Counted from the stretch's first letter, positions 1-10,215 are shown. The stretch: 57,657 nucleotides of DNA from Vibrio cincinnatiensis DSM 19608 (GCF_900167345.1 NZ_FUXB01000008.1:1-57657), one strand, 5' to 3'. Translations and numbers: made by a program. The notes: generated by a model from the letters alone, not told the origin.

Positions 1-160
1 CGATGAAAGGTAGAAACGGAGGTATTCTCCACACAATAATTTGGTGTGTAAAATCTCAATAAGAAAGAAAAAGAGAATCTTTGAACAGAGATCACTGAAA
101 TTTACTCAATAACTCAATGATAGAATCGAGGCTTTGCCGAGTATGAACCTGTTGAAATAT

Positions 161-214
161 ATCGTGTATAGCATCATGTCCAGTAGAGCAGCATGATGCT
201 ATAAACGATTTTTG
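161..214 (+). terminator. Strong plus-strand intrinsic terminator
   Basis: Two arms, 161-178 and 192-209, are complementary over 17 of 18 positions (one G/A mismatch at 166/204) around a 13-nt loop. A T-run follows directly at 209-213. The layout is that of a rho-independent terminator on the plus strand, although no plus-strand gene is visible before it inside the window. Confidence 0.75.
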
Positions 215-273
215 AATAAAAGATTAGTGTTAATAAAAATAAAAAAGAGTGAAACTGAGCGTTCGTTTGAGTA

Positions 274-301
274 AATAAAGTCGCTCCTTCTTTGAAGCGA
301 C
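274..301 (-). terminator. lipA terminator
   Basis: A 7-bp perfect stem (279-285 with 295-301) is followed, reading the minus strand, by a T-rich tail. It lies just downstream of the lipA stop codon. Confidence 0.65.
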
Positions 302-326
302 TCTATCTATTGACTGATTCGGTGAT

Positions 327-1292
327 TTATTTAACTTCCATGCCTTTAGCTTGCAAATCAGCATGGTAGGAAGAGCGTACAAATGGCCCGCAAGCCGCAT
401 GGGTAAAGCCAAGCTCAAGAGCGATTTCTTTTAGCTCATCAAACTCTTCAGGTGGTACGTAGCGTTCAACCGGCAAGTGGTGGCGACTGGGGGCTAGATA
501 TTGGCCTAGCGTTAGCATGGTGACACCGTGTGCACGCAAGTCTTTGAGTACTTCAATGATCTCTTCTTTGGTTTCCCCAAGCCCCATCATTAAGCCTGAT
601 TTTGTGGGAATCTCAGGGTGCCTTTCTTTAAATTGTTTCAACAGTTCAAGTGACCACTTGTAGTTTGCTCCGGGGCGAGCTTTACGATACAAACGAGGTG
701 CGGTTTCAAGGTTATGGTTAAAAACATCGGGTGGATTATCATTGAGTTTATCCAAAGCGATATCCATGCGACCCCGAAAATCGGGTACTAGTGTTTCTAT
801 TCGAATGCCTGGGTTGAGTGCTCGGATCTCCCGGTTACAATCGGCAAAATGTTGGGCTCCTCCATCACGTAAATCATCACGATCAACGGAGGTGATCACC
901 ACATATTTGAGTTTCATATCATGGATGGTTTGGGCCAGTTTTTGGGGTTCTTCACTATCGGGCGCGATAGGGCGGCCATGGGCAACATCACAGAAGGGGC
1001 AGCGACGAGTACAAATCGCGCCAAGAATCATAAAGGTGGCAGTGCCGTGATTGAAGCATTCTGCGAGGTTTGGGCAAGAGGCTTCTTCACACACGGAGTG
1101 AAGATTATTTTTACGCATTGCAGCCTTTATATCTTGAATACGCTGACTATCAGCGGGCAGCTTGATTTTCATCCACGCAGGTTTGCGTAAGACTTCTTGC
1201 TGTTCTGTTGGCATTGTCTTAACCGGAATTAAAGCCATTTTATCGGCGTCACGATATTTAACGCCTTTTTCCATTTGAATTGGTTTGCTCAT
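327..1292 (-). CDS. lipA: Lipoyl synthase LipA
   Basis: Radical-SAM enzyme that inserts two sulfur atoms into the octanoyl chain carried by E2 and H-protein domains, completing lipoate synthesis in the cytosol. The 321-aa protein has both cysteine sets of the family: the auxiliary-cluster set within [12 protein letters not shown] and the radical-SAM motif CTRRCPFC, plus the C-terminal RSSYHA stretch. The length matches the family. The start overlaps the lipB stop by 4 nt, so the two are translationally coupled in the order lipB-lipA, acting on the substrate LipB makes. Confidence 0.97.
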   Translation of the reverse strand: MSKPIQMEKGVKYRDADKMALIPVKTMPTEQQEVLRKPAWMKIKLPADSQRIQDIKAAMRKNNLHSVCEEASCPNLAECFNHGTATFMILGAICTRRCPFCDVAHGRPIAPDSEEPQKLAQTIHDMKLKYVVITSVDRDDLRDGGAQHFADCNREIRALNPGIRIETLVPDFRGRMDIALDKLNDNPPDVFNHNLETAPRLYRKARPGANYKWSLELLKQFKERHPEIPTKSGLMMGLGETKEEIIEVLKDLRAHGVTMLTLGQYLAPSRHHLPVERYVPPEEFDELKEIALELGFTHAACGPFVRSSYHADLQAKGMEVK

Positions 1293-1951
1293 GCTGTTTT
1301 ACCTATTAAAGGTGCTTCTGTGCTGAATTCGACTTGTTGATAACCGAATAAACGGACAAGCTCTTGGATCATCTTTTGTTCAACATCTTCAAGGCGATGA
1401 GGGCCTCCTAAGTCGGAAACTTGAGTCATTTCCATCCCTTGATAACCACAAGGGTTTATACGTAGGAAAGGAGAGAGATCCATATTGACATTAAGGGCCA
1501 AACCATGAAATGAACAGCCTCGACGAATACGTAAACCGAGAGAACAGATTTTTTTCTCTGCGACATAAACTCCAGGCGCATCAGGTTTAGCGGAGGAGTG
1601 AATATGATAGGTTTTTAGTGTATCGATGATTAATTGTTCAATATGGTTGACCAGATCTCGTACGCCTAGATTTTTGCGTCTTAGATTGATAAGGATATAC
1701 GCCACGAGTTGACCTGGACCATGATAGGTGACTTGGCCTCCGCGATCACTTTGTATAATAGGAATATCACCGGGATTGAGAAGGTGCTCAGGTTTTCCGG
1801 TTTGGCCTTGAGTAAATACGGGATTATGTTCAACGAACCAGACTTCATCGCAGGTCGTTTCATCTCGTTGATCGGTGAACTGGTGCATCGCTTGCCAAAC
1901 CGGTAAGTAATCTTGCCGGCCTAATTGTCTGATAACAAGCTGAGTGTCCAT
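1289..1951 (-). CDS. lipB: Octanoyltransferase LipB
   Basis: Transfers octanoate from acyl carrier protein to lipoyl-domain lysines, the step before LipA. The 220-aa protein shows the family motif [12 protein letters not shown], the KICSLG segment with the conserved lysine, and the NPCGYQGM segment with the catalytic cysteine. It is first in a two-gene unit with lipA. A terminator-like palindrome at 2076-2103 separates it from ybeD upstream, so a lipBA promoter probably lies within 1952-2080. Confidence 0.96.
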   Translation of the reverse strand: MDTQLVIRQLGRQDYLPVWQAMHQFTDQRDETTCDEVWFVEHNPVFTQGQTGKPEHLLNPGDIPIIQSDRGGQVTYHGPGQLVAYILINLRRKNLGVRDLVNHIEQLIIDTLKTYHIHSSAKPDAPGVYVAEKKICSLGLRIRRGCSFHGLALNVNMDLSPFLRINPCGYQGMEMTQVSDLGGPHRLEDVEQKMIQELVRLFGYQQVEFSTEAPLIGKTA

Positions 1952-2075
1952 GGTCTGCCCATTCGTGATATATAAAGTTTTTCGATTATAAACGTCTTAG
2001 GCTATTCGAACTACTCATGAGGTGGAATTTTTTAACCACATTTTTTATACAATTATTTTAACTTTTTGATAAATA

Positions 2076-2103
2076 AATAAAAAGCAGCCTAGGCTGCTTT
2101 AAA
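2076..2103 (-). terminator. ybeD terminator
   Basis: A 20-nt perfect palindrome (2081-2100) has A-tracts on one side and T-tracts on the other in both directions. Read on the minus strand it ends with a long T-rich tail just after ybeD. Confidence 0.7.
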
Positions 2104-2143
2104 AAATAATTGATTTTATCTAAAAATAATTGATGGTGGTGTT

Positions 2144-2422
2144 TTACAGTACCATACGCACGATCTCAATATTGCCTAACTCTTGATAGAGTGTTTCAAC
2201 CTGCTCGATGGAGGTGGCGGTAATGGTGATAGAAACCGAATGATAATTTCCTTTGCCACTGGGTTTGATTCGTGGGCTGTAATCACCTGGAGCATGGCGT
2301 TGAATCACTTCCAAGACAAGCTCTGGTAGCTCAGGTTTCGCATGACCCATTACTTTATACGTAAAGGAGCAAGGGAACTCTAGCAGATCTTTCAGTTTTG
2401 CATCAGAGTTTATTGTCATCAT
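2144..2422 (-). CDS. ybeD: YbeD/DUF493 family protein
   Basis: Small cytosolic protein of 92 aa, close to the roughly 87-aa E. coli YbeD. It keeps the conserved [11 protein letters not shown] stretch near residues 15-25 and an ACT-like alpha/beta pattern. Its molecular role is unknown to me. It sits between dacA and lipB, as in enterobacteria, which supports orthology rather than function. Confidence 0.9.
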   Translation of the reverse strand: MMTINSDAKLKDLLEFPCSFTYKVMGHAKPELPELVLEVIQRHAPGDYSPRIKPSGKGNYHSVSITITATSIEQVETLYQELGNIEIVRMVL

Positions 2423-2508
2423 AGTGGAGACTCCAAGTTTGGCATCAAATTAAGCGGTGGCGAATAGTAGCGTTAATCAAAAAAGAACTCAAGTTGCCCA
2501 AACAAGAC

Positions 2509-2543
2509 GAATGGACGCCAGCTAACTCAAGCGCCGTCCATTC
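2509..2543. other. Hairpin between dacA and ybeD
   Basis: A 9-bp perfect inverted repeat (2509-2517 with 2535-2543) encloses a 17-nt loop. No clear T-run follows on the minus strand, so it may be a weak terminator for dacA or an RNA-processing structure. Confidence 0.4.
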
Positions 2544-2559
2544 CTCATTCATGTCGAAA

Positions 2560-3726
2560 CTAAAAGAGTCCTTTGAACAATAATACGATGTAGTCCCAAA
2601 GACGGCTAAACAAGCCTCCTTCTTTGACATCTTCTAATGCCATTAATGGGTATTGAGCGACATCATTACCTTGTAATTGGTAGTAAAGCGTACCTACGAC
2701 ATCACCTTTATTAATGGGGGCTTTTAGCTCTTTTTCAAGGACAAAGCTAGCGGTTAAATCTTTGGCTTGACCACGAGGAAGGGTGACATAAGTATCTTCG
2801 TTCACACCCAGTGATACTGTGGATTTATCCCCCATCCAAATGGTTTCATTCACAAAGGTTTCACCCGCTTTATGTGGTGCAACGGTTTCAAAGAAACGGA
2901 AACCATAACTCAGTAACTTCTTACTTTCTGATTTACGAGCGTTGATGTCTTTAGTGCCCATAACAACAGCAATTAAACGCATTTTCCCTTCAGTTGCCGA
3001 GCTGACTAAGCTGTATCCTGCATTTGAAGTATGTCCTGTTTTAATGCCATCCACATTCATACTTTTATCCCATAACAGCCCATTACGGTTGTATTGGGTT
3101 ATACCATTATAGGTAAATTTTTGTTCTGCATAGAGCGCATACTCATCTGGTACATCACGAATCAGAGCTTGCCCTAACAGTGCCATATCGTATGGGGTTG
3201 AGTAGAGGTTGTCATGATCTAATCCATGAACGTTAGCAAAGTGAGTATTGTTCATGTTTAGTGATGTGGCCCAAGCATTCATTAAATCCACAAACGCGTC
3301 TTCTGAACCAGCAATATGTTCAGCCATAGCGACACAAGCATCATTTCCCGATTGAATGATAATGCCCTTGTTTAGATCGCTGACCTTAACGGTGGTGCCA
3401 ACTTCAATGAACATTTTGGATGAATCTGGGTAGTTTTTAGCCCAAGCATTGCGGCTAATCACCACGTCATCATTCAGAGAAATATTTCCTCGATTGATTT
3501 CTTGTCCAATCACATAGCTGGTCATCATTTTAGTTAAGCTTGCAGGAGAGAGTTTCGTATTCATCTCTTTTTCTGCAAGTACTTTTCCAGAATGGTAGTC
3601 CATTAAAACATAGCCTTTAGCCGCAATCTGTGGGGCATCAGGAATAACGACAGGTGAAGCAAAAATGGAAGTTGCAGAAAGCGTAATGGAAGACGCTAAA
3701 ATAATATGTAAAGTATTTTTTTTCAT
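2560..3726 (-). CDS. dacA: D-alanyl-D-alanine carboxypeptidase DacA (PBP5)
   Basis: Periplasmic enzyme that trims the terminal D-Ala from peptidoglycan pentapeptides. The 388-aa protein has a cleavable signal peptide (about residues 1-23), the penicillin-binding motifs SLTK (Ser63), SGN (126-128) and KTG (229-231), and a C-terminal amphipathic helix ending LLFKGLF that anchors PBP5-type enzymes to the inner membrane. It lies at the end of the mrdA-rodA-rlpA cell-wall group, about 100 nt after rlpA. Confidence 0.96.
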   Translation of the reverse strand: MKKNTLHIILASSITLSATSIFASPVVIPDAPQIAAKGYVLMDYHSGKVLAEKEMNTKLSPASLTKMMTSYVIGQEINRGNISLNDDVVISRNAWAKNYPDSSKMFIEVGTTVKVSDLNKGIIIQSGNDACVAMAEHIAGSEDAFVDLMNAWATSLNMNNTHFANVHGLDHDNLYSTPYDMALLGQALIRDVPDEYALYAEQKFTYNGITQYNRNGLLWDKSMNVDGIKTGHTSNAGYSLVSSATEGKMRLIAVVMGTKDINARKSESKKLLSYGFRFFETVAPHKAGETFVNETIWMGDKSTVSLGVNEDTYVTLPRGQAKDLTASFVLEKELKAPINKGDVVGTLYYQLQGNDVAQYPLMALEDVKEGGLFSRLWDYIVLLFKGLF

Positions 3727-3824
3727 AGTGAATGCAAAACTGATTGGTTAGTTGTCCAGTATCCTAACAGAAACCGCCGTGCAAATCAGGCCAGAGTGCT
3801 TATGATCTGCGTGTATTACGGTGA

Positions 3825-4616
3825 CTATTTAGCGAGGTTTTTTCGAATAAAGGCGGTTTGATAACCGAGCGATTTTACTCGCTCTAAGGTTTCTTGCGTC
3901 AAGCTATAGTCAGTAAACGGGCCTAATAATATCCGATAGTGCTGGTTTTCGTTATCCACAAAGCTTGGCACCGTTAAATTTTGACCAATTTCTTCAGCGA
4001 GAGTTCGCACTCGTTGCTCATGTTGTGAGGCGGCCACTTGAATAATATAGTGGATCGGTTGAGCGTTCAGCGGGGCTAATGTTGGTTTAGGTGGGGTTAT
4101 CACCGCTATTTCTACATTGGCTGTTCCACTTTGTACCACCCCTAATTTGTAGGCGGCGGCATAACTTAAATCAATAACTCGACCTTCATGAAAAGGGCCT
4201 CGATCATTCACTCGGACGATGGCTGTTTTCGCATTATCAAGGTTGGTGACTTTGACGTAAGAAGGTAGCGGTAGTGTCTTGTGTGCGGCAGTCATTGAGT
4301 ACATATCATAAATTTCGCCGTTGGAGGTTAAGTGGCCATGAAATTTTTTACCGTACCAAGAGGCTTGTCCTTTTTCGACAAACCCTTGAGCGTCACGGAT
4401 AATTTGGTAGTGTTGTCCTCGTAATGTGTAATCACGATTACCGCCTAAACTGTATGGTTCATACTGTGGTGTTGCATCTTCAATATGTGCTACGGAAAGA
4501 GGAGTACTTGGGGCGACATCGTCATCCATCGAGTAGCGCCCCGTGGGTTGAGGGCTGCTACAGCCAACGAGAAGTACGAATGTGCCTAGACTGAAATAAA
4601 GAGAGAGTGACTTCAT
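3825..4616 (-). CDS. rlpA: Septal-ring lipoprotein RlpA
   Basis: Lipoprotein of 263 aa with lipobox LVGC (acylated Cys19), a double-psi beta-barrel domain (about 80-165, including VNDRGPF with the conserved Asp) and a C-terminal SPOR domain (about 185-263) that binds denuded glycan at division sites. In Pseudomonas RlpA is a lytic transglycosylase acting on naked glycans; in E. coli that activity appears lost, so catalysis here is inferred only. It starts 5 nt after the rodA stop. Confidence 0.93.
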   Translation of the reverse strand: MKSLSLYFSLGTFVLLVGCSSPQPTGRYSMDDDVAPSTPLSVAHIEDATPQYEPYSLGGNRDYTLRGQHYQIIRDAQGFVEKGQASWYGKKFHGHLTSNGEIYDMYSMTAAHKTLPLPSYVKVTNLDNAKTAIVRVNDRGPFHEGRVIDLSYAAAYKLGVVQSGTANVEIAVITPPKPTLAPLNAQPIHYIIQVAASQHEQRVRTLAEEIGQNLTVPSFVDNENQHYRILLGPFTDYSLTQETLERVKSLGYQTAFIRKNLAK

Positions 4617-4621
4617 TAGAG

Positions 4622-5743
4622 TTAATTTGCCTTTGAAAATGCTTTCCGGTGGGTATGAATGGACATCAAAATACCGAATCCAGCCATCAGTGTCACCATT
4701 GATGTGCCACCATAACTAATTAGAGGGAGAGGAACGCCAACCACTGGCAAGATCCCGCTGACCATCCCAATATTAACAAATACGTATACAAAGAAACTGA
4801 GTACAATACTTCCAGCCATCATTCGACCAAAAGCGGTTTGTGCATTACTTGCAAGATATAGCCCTCGACCAATGATAAATAAATAGACAGAGAGCAGTGC
4901 CAAAATTCCGATCATTCCCCACTCTTCGGCGATGACTGCAAAAATAAAGTCGGTATGGCGCTCGGGTAAGAATTCAAGATTGGATTGTGTACCGTGTAAC
5001 CACCCCTTGCCTGAAATCCCTCCAGAACCAATAGCGATTTTACTCTGGATGATGTGATAGCCAGCCCCTAGAGGGTCGGATTCAGGATCAAATAAAGTTC
5101 GGACTCGGGTTTTTTGGTATTCATGCATAATGAAAAACCACAATACGGGGATAAAGGCTCCCGCTCCCACAGCGGCGGCAGCAATGATTTTCCAACTGAT
5201 TCCCGCTAAGAAAATCACAAAGATTCCAGAAGCCGCGATCAAAATAGCGGTTCCTAAATCGGGTTGTTTCGCTATTAAAATGGTTGGAAAACACACCATT
5301 AATAACGAAACTGTGATGGTGGTTAAATTGGCAGGGATAGGACGATTCCCAATGTAACGGGCAACCATTAATGGGACGGCTAATTTAAGTAGTTCTGATG
5401 GTTGGAAGCGTACAAAGCCAAAGTTAAGCCAACGCTGTGCGCCTTTGGAGGTTTCACCAAAAAATAATACCCCAAGCAGTAACAATGCCCCACAGAAAAA
5501 AAGCAAAGGTGCTAAGCGCTCATAGCTTCTAGGCGAGAGTTGAGCAAGGCCTAGCATAACCAAGAGAGACATGAGCATTCTCATCGCCTGTCGATCCATC
5601 ATGTCTAGGCTTTGTCCACTGGCACTATACATAACGACAAGGCCAAATAGCATTAACACCAATAAACCAAGTAAAAGGGGGAGATCGACATGTAGGCGTT
5701 CAAAGAAGGCGCGATTTCGCCCTGTTGCTGGATCCATCTTCAT
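4622..5743 (-). CDS. rodA: Peptidoglycan glycosyltransferase RodA (MrdB)
   Basis: SEDS-family inner-membrane polymerase that works with PBP2 in the elongasome. The 373-aa protein has about ten hydrophobic segments and typical SEDS stretches such as [13 protein letters not shown], the conserved Asp region [13 protein letters not shown], and [14 protein letters not shown] near the end. Its start overlaps the mrdA stop by one base, coupling polymerase and transpeptidase translation. Confidence 0.96.
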   Translation of the reverse strand: MKMDPATGRNRAFFERLHVDLPLLLGLLVLMLFGLVVMYSASGQSLDMMDRQAMRMLMSLLVMLGLAQLSPRSYERLAPLLFFCGALLLLGVLFFGETSKGAQRWLNFGFVRFQPSELLKLAVPLMVARYIGNRPIPANLTTITVSLLMVCFPTILIAKQPDLGTAILIAASGIFVIFLAGISWKIIAAAAVGAGAFIPVLWFFIMHEYQKTRVRTLFDPESDPLGAGYHIIQSKIAIGSGGISGKGWLHGTQSNLEFLPERHTDFIFAVIAEEWGMIGILALLSVYLFIIGRGLYLASNAQTAFGRMMAGSIVLSFFVYVFVNIGMVSGILPVVGVPLPLISYGGTSMVTLMAGFGILMSIHTHRKAFSKAN

Positions 5744-7626
5744 TATTCACTGACCTCTTGCTCTGCTAATATGACATGGTCAAAAATTCGTCTAACAGGC
5801 GGTGCGCCATTGGTCGAGCCTCCACCGGCATTCTCAAGAACAATGGTCACGACTAATTGTGGATCCTCTGTTGGCGCAAAGCCGGTGAATAGGGCATGAT
5901 CGCGTAAGTGTTCCGATAACTCTTCAGCATTGTATTCTTGCCCTTCGGCTAAACCGAACACTTGAGCTGTCCCAGATTTTCCAGCACTTTTGTATTTTAA
6001 ACCTTGGAATGCTCGGCGTGCCGTGCCACGTTTCCCATGGTTAACTAAATACATCCCTTCGATAGCCATATTCCAGTATTTATCAGAGACTTCGTTAATC
6101 GGCGGGTAAGTGACATACTCTGTTTCTTTTTGAGTGGAAAAGAGTTCACCATTATTGATCGTGGAACGCAGTAAATGAGGTGCTATCACTTTTCCTTTAT
6201 TGGCAACAACCGAGGTGGCTTTTGCTAACTGCATCGGTGTTGCTGTCCAGTAGCCTTGGCCTATCCCAACGGGAATAGTATCCCCTTGATACCAAGGCGT
6301 TTTGTGTCGAGCCATTTTCCATTCACGAGTCGGCATGTTGGCTTTGCTTTCTTCGTAAATATCAATGCCCGTATAATCACCGAATCCAAACCTCATCATC
6401 CAGTGCGATAGGCTATCGATTCCCATATCATAGGCAATTTGGTAGAAAAAGGTATCCACGGATTCTTCCAATGCTTTGATGATATCGACTCGGCCATGTC
6501 CCCAACGTAGCCAATCTCGAAAAGGGCGAGTATTAGAGTTAGGAATTCGCCAGTAACCCGGATCATTACGTGTTGTATTCGGGGTAATAACTTTATCATG
6601 CAAAGCCGCAACGGCAATAAAAGGTTTGACGGTAGAACCTGGGGGGTAAATACCGATCGTGGCTCGATTAACGAGAGGGCGATTAATGTCATTCAGTAGA
6701 CGGTTATAATCTTGTGAGGATATGCCATGTACGAAAGCATTGGGGTCATAGCTTGGGCTAGAGACCATGGCTAAGACACCATTATCTTTGGGATCAAGCA
6801 CGATAGCCGAGCCTCGTCGCCCATCCAGCAGTTTATGTACGTACAATTGCAACGCTATATCAAGATTGAGAACAATATCTTTCCCTGGTGTTGGTGGGAC
6901 GTATTTTAGCGTTCGGATCACTCGACCACGGCTGTTCACCTCGACTTCTTGATAACCGGGGGTGCCATGCAGTAGATCTTCATAATATCGTTCAATGCCG
7001 AGCTTACCGATATCCCGCGTCGCTTGATAATTGGCGGCTTTATCTTCACGAGCTAACCGTTCTAAATCTCGGTCATTAATTCGTGAAACATAGCCAATAA
7101 CATGGGTTAATACTTCTCCATATGGGTAGAAGCGTTTGAGATTGGCACTGACAGAAACCCCAGGAAATTTATGTTGTTGAACAGAAAATATGGCGACATC
7201 TTCTTGACTTAATTGGGTCAGTAAAGGAATGGCATTAAATCGGCGTGTACGTTGACGATCTCTTTCAAAAGCGGCAATACGCTCCTCGGGAATCGTCAGG
7301 ATTTCTTGTAAACGAGCTAGGGTATCGTCCATATCTTTGACTTGTTCAGGAATGATTTCCAAGTTAAAAACAGGGCGGTTTTCAGCGAGTAAGTGACCAT
7401 TACGGTCATAAATTAAGCCACGATTAGGGGCAATAGGTACGACTTTAATACGGTTATCATTAGAGCGTGTTTTGTAATCTTGATATTGTTTAACCTGAAT
7501 ATTGTACAGGTTAGTGATCAAAATACCGATGGCGATCACAATACCGATAAAAGCAACGATTGCTCGATGGCGGAATAATCGCGCTTCGGCTTGGTAATCT
7601 CTAATTGGGCTTCGCTGACGTCGCAT
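5743..7626 (-). CDS. mrdA: Penicillin-binding protein 2 (MrdA)
   Basis: Class B transpeptidase of the rod-shape elongation complex. The 627-aa protein (E. coli about 633) has an N-terminal membrane anchor (about 22-42), a dimerisation/pedestal region, and a transpeptidase domain with STVK (Ser331), an SVD motif in the usual SxN/SxD position, and KSGT near residue 545. It is transcribed after rlmH and overlaps rodA. Confidence 0.97.
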   Translation of the reverse strand: MRRQRSPIRDYQAEARLFRHRAIVAFIGIVIAIGILITNLYNIQVKQYQDYKTRSNDNRIKVVPIAPNRGLIYDRNGHLLAENRPVFNLEIIPEQVKDMDDTLARLQEILTIPEERIAAFERDRQRTRRFNAIPLLTQLSQEDVAIFSVQQHKFPGVSVSANLKRFYPYGEVLTHVIGYVSRINDRDLERLAREDKAANYQATRDIGKLGIERYYEDLLHGTPGYQEVEVNSRGRVIRTLKYVPPTPGKDIVLNLDIALQLYVHKLLDGRRGSAIVLDPKDNGVLAMVSSPSYDPNAFVHGISSQDYNRLLNDINRPLVNRATIGIYPPGSTVKPFIAVAALHDKVITPNTTRNDPGYWRIPNSNTRPFRDWLRWGHGRVDIIKALEESVDTFFYQIAYDMGIDSLSHWMMRFGFGDYTGIDIYEESKANMPTREWKMARHKTPWYQGDTIPVGIGQGYWTATPMQLAKATSVVANKGKVIAPHLLRSTINNGELFSTQKETEYVTYPPINEVSDKYWNMAIEGMYLVNHGKRGTARRAFQGLKYKSAGKSGTAQVFGLAEGQEYNAEELSEHLRDHALFTGFAPTEDPQLVVTIVLENAGGGSTNGAPPVRRIFDHVILAEQEVSE

Positions 7627-7632
7627 CGCTCT

Positions 7633-8106
7633 TTACTCTCGGTGGTAAGGGTGATTCGCGGTGATACTCCATGCCCGATAAAGGCTTTCAGCCATCACGA
7701 CCCGAACTAACGGATGAGGTAAGGTTAATGGGGAGAGTGACCAACTTTGATCGGCGGCGGCTTTACACGCTGGAGCTAAACCTTCTGGCCCCCCAATGAG
7801 AATAGAAACATCACGCCCATCTAATTTCCAACTTTCAAGCTGTTCGGCTAACTGTTCTGTATCCCAACGTTTACCAGGGATATCTAAAGTGATAATTCGA
7901 TTTCCTTTGGGAACGGTGGCTAACATTGCTTCACCTTCTTTTTGTAAGATACGAGGAATGTCCGCATTTTTCCCTCGTTTACCCGCAGAAATTTCTATTA
8001 ATTCTAGCGGCATATCATGAGGGAAACGACGGCGATATTCTTGAAATCCTTCCTCAACCCACTTGGGCATTTTGGTACCGACCGCAATCAATTGAAGTTT
8101 CACCAT
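7633..8106 (-). CDS. rlmH: 23S rRNA pseudouridine-1915 N3-methyltransferase RlmH
   Basis: SPOUT methyltransferase that methylates pseudouridine 1915 of 23S rRNA in assembled 70S ribosomes. From the chosen ATG at 8106 the protein is 157 aa, matching the family (about 155) and starting [14 protein letters not shown]. The longer in-frame extension upstream lies inside rsfS and is not homologous. The start overlaps the rsfS stop by one base (TAATG). Motifs include LIGGPEGL and the C-terminal [14 protein letters not shown]. Confidence 0.96.
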   Translation of the reverse strand: MVKLQLIAVGTKMPKWVEEGFQEYRRRFPHDMPLELIEISAGKRGKNADIPRILQKEGEAMLATVPKGNRIITLDIPGKRWDTEQLAEQLESWKLDGRDVSILIGGPEGLAPACKAAADQSWSLSPLTLPHPLVRVVMAESLYRAWSITANHPYHRE

Positions 8107-8423
8107 TAACCCCAAAGTTTTTCTAGTTGATATAGGGCTCGTGGTTCTTCTTGCATGACATGTAACATCGCTGAACCCATGTCCAGAACGACCCACTCCC
8201 CTTCATTTTCACCGTCCATACCCAAGGGTTCTACGCCCATTTTTTTGACTTCGCTAGCAACGTGATCCGCAATCGAGGCAACATGGCGTTTTGATGTTCC
8301 GGTGCAAATGATCATGTAATCGGTAATACTCGATTTGCCTTTTACATCTAGGGTTATAATGTTAACCGCTTTCATATCATCGGCTTTATCTGCAAGAAAA
8401 TGGGTTAATTCTTCATGTAGCAA
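8106..8423 (-). CDS. rsfS: Ribosomal silencing factor RsfS
   Basis: A 105-aa protein of the Iojap/RsfS family, which binds ribosomal protein uL14 and blocks subunit joining in starved or stationary cells. Visible hallmarks are the [16 protein letters not shown] block and the segment [14 protein letters not shown]. It is coupled to rlmH by a one-base overlap. The usual enteric upstream neighbour nadD is missing; holA ends only 63 nt away. Confidence 0.95.
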   Translation of the reverse strand: MLHEELTHFLADKADDMKAVNIITLDVKGKSSITDYMIICTGTSKRHVASIADHVASEVKKMGVEPLGMDGENEGEWVVLDMGSAMLHVMQEEPRALYQLEKLWG

Positions 8424-8486
8424 GGGGGAGATCCTCTGAATGTTAAATCGTTGAGTTATTAAAAAGCGCGGCAGTATACCATGGTT

Positions 8487-9512
8487 TTAATTCGGTAAAG
8501 GTAAGTTTGCTTCCGGTAAGCAGAACTCTACGCTGAGTTGTTGTAATAATGGCCAAATGGGTTGGCTGTATTGCGTTTTTACCAACAATTCTGCTTGTGC
8601 AAGTGTTTGTAACAGATGCTGTAACTTATTGAGCGATAAACGTTGTAAAGCGGCAGAATAGAGCGGCCGTTTATTTTGCCACACTCGATATTGTTCAAAA
8701 ATAAGGTTTATAGGCTGTGTATTCATTGCTTGGCGCATTGATAGCAGTTGAAACAACTCTTTTTGAATGGTTCGAATTAAAATGATGGTTTCAATCTCTT
8801 CGGATGCTAATTGGCGAAGAATTCTCTGGGCTCGATTTGCCTTCCCTTCCAATAAGGCATCAACCCAGTGGAAGGCGGTAAAATGATTGTGCCGGCTGAG
8901 TGATTCTTCCAAGCGAACTAAGGTTAATCGGCCATCAGGATAAAGCAAGGTCAGTTTTTCTAAACTTTGTGCCAAGGCAAACAGGTTGCCTTCATGCCAT
9001 TGAGCGAGCATCTGCACGGCTTCAGCATCCGGTTTTAATCCCAGTAATTGACAGCGTTTTGTGACAAATTGAGGTAAGCGAGATAAGTCTGGCGTCAGAC
9101 AATTGACCCAGCAGCCTTGAGTGCTGAGTTCCTTGAACCAAGCACTATTTTCCTGAGCTTTGGTGAGTTTATTACCGACGATAACCAATAACACGTCAGG
9201 ACTTAGGCTTTGTGCTAGTGTGCCGAGAGTTTTTCCCATTGCAGCATTGATGCCACTCTCTGGAATATCAATTTCAATCAATTGCCGTTGAGAAAAAAGG
9301 CTCATAGATTGGCAGCGGTCATAGACGTCATTCCAATCAAGGCTCGTGTCTGCGGTAAATTGATGTTTTTCTTCAAAGCCAAGCTCTCGGGCTTTGTGCT
9401 CAATGGCTATCCGTGACTCTTGAATCAGTAATGGCTCATTACCTAACACCAAGTAGAGAGGGGCTAGGCTACGGTTTAAGGTTTCTGGCAGTTTTTCCGC
9501 GTAAACTCTCAT
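8487..9512 (-). CDS. holA: DNA polymerase III delta subunit HolA
   Basis: Clamp-loader subunit that opens the beta sliding clamp. The 341-aa length (E. coli 343), the N-terminal YLVLGNEPLLIQES stretch and the overall AAA+-like pattern without a functional Walker A are typical. It begins 12 nt after lptE, consistent with the conserved leuS-lptE-holA order. Confidence 0.94.
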   Translation of the reverse strand: MRVYAEKLPETLNRSLAPLYLVLGNEPLLIQESRIAIEHKARELGFEEKHQFTADTSLDWNDVYDRCQSMSLFSQRQLIEIDIPESGINAAMGKTLGTLAQSLSPDVLLVIVGNKLTKAQENSAWFKELSTQGCWVNCLTPDLSRLPQFVTKRCQLLGLKPDAEAVQMLAQWHEGNLFALAQSLEKLTLLYPDGRLTLVRLEESLSRHNHFTAFHWVDALLEGKANRAQRILRQLASEEIETIILIRTIQKELFQLLSMRQAMNTQPINLIFEQYRVWQNKRPLYSAALQRLSLNKLQHLLQTLAQAELLVKTQYSQPIWPLLQQLSVEFCLPEANLPLPN

Positions 9513-9524
9513 GCTAAAGCTCGG

Positions 9525-10124
9525 TTATTGGGTCGTAATAGCACTTGAATTATCCAGCTCTTTATCTATTTTGGATTCTGAATAGGGTTGAATATCGATA
9601 TCGTTAATATCTCCATTTTGAATTGCAGCTTTAAGGCGAGCCATTTGGCGGACAATTTGACTGGCCGCCAGTTTACGCATTTCATCAACAATCATTTCAC
9701 GTTCAACCGATTTTGCTAGTGCTGCTAATGGGTTATCTAGGTAGCTACGAGTGACACTGGTTGAAAATGTTTTGACTCCGAGTTCTGGAATCGTGACTCG
9801 GTATGACGCACGGAAGGTCAGCTCTTTTTCTGCTGCTCGAGTATTTTGATAAAGCGACAGTGTTCGTTCACTGGTACTTTCACTCATTAAATGTAGGTTA
9901 GGTGTTTCTGCAGAAGGCGTAACCAGTTGAATTTCATTCATACGTAGTTGCCTTTGCACCATTCGAGTAAAGGTACTGTATTGGTCATAGCTGGTTAACG
10001 ACATCGTACTGAGTGTTTCTGGGATGTCATAATCCCCACGGAGATGAAAACCACAGCCGGAAAGTAAGGCTGTTGTCAAAAGAAGCAATGGTAATGTTGA
10101 TATCGAAGAAAATTTAAAACGCAT
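9525..10124 (-). CDS. lptE: LPS-assembly lipoprotein LptE
   Basis: Outer-membrane lipoprotein that plugs the LptD barrel and helps insert lipopolysaccharide in the outer leaflet. The 199-aa protein has a signal peptide with lipobox LSGC (acylated Cys24) followed by the family motif GFHLRGDY. It is co-oriented with leuS upstream and holA downstream. The 109-nt spacer after leuS is filled with hairpins. Confidence 0.94.
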   Translation of the reverse strand: MRFKFSSISTLPLLLLTTALLSGCGFHLRGDYDIPETLSTMSLTSYDQYSTFTRMVQRQLRMNEIQLVTPSAETPNLHLMSESTSERTLSLYQNTRAAEKELTFRASYRVTIPELGVKTFSTSVTRSYLDNPLAALAKSVEREMIVDEMRKLAASQIVRQMARLKAAIQNGDINDIDIQPYSESKIDKELDNSSAITTQ

Positions 10125-10147
10125 GGGTTGCTGGTTCTCATGAGTGA

Positions 10148-10215
10148 GTTTACTTATCTAAACCGACCCTTTGGGTCGGCTGAGATAAGTAAACAGGGCG
10201 GTATGCCCTGTTTAC
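10148..10215. other. Overlapping alternative hairpins in the leuS-lptE spacer
   Basis: One hairpin pairs 10148-10159 with 10183-10194 (12 bp) plus an inner 7-bp stem (10163-10169 with 10173-10179). A second pairs 10189-10199 with 10205-10215 (11 bp, loop 5). They share bases 10189-10194, so they cannot both form completely. No long T-run follows. On the minus strand this lies between the leuS stop and the lptE start. Confidence 0.7.

Larger units (their letters stand above)
1..326. other. Left-edge intergenic region
   Basis: There is no convincing gene here. One plus-strand frame is open from the window edge to a TAA at 60-62 and could be the last codons of a gene to the left, but nothing identifies it. 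Two opposed terminator-like hairpins follow, listed separately: a strong plus-strand one at 161-214 and a minus-strand one after lipA at 274-301. Confidence 0.5.

Noticed and set aside
742..1190. Plus-strand frames of about 90-100 aa inside lipA.
   Set aside because: They are antisense to a well-conserved gene and have low-complexity Ser/Arg-rich translations typical of shadow frames.
8107..8196. A 30-residue N-terminal extension of RlmH.
   Set aside because: It lies inside rsfS in another frame and is absent from RlmH proteins; the TAATG overlap start fits better.
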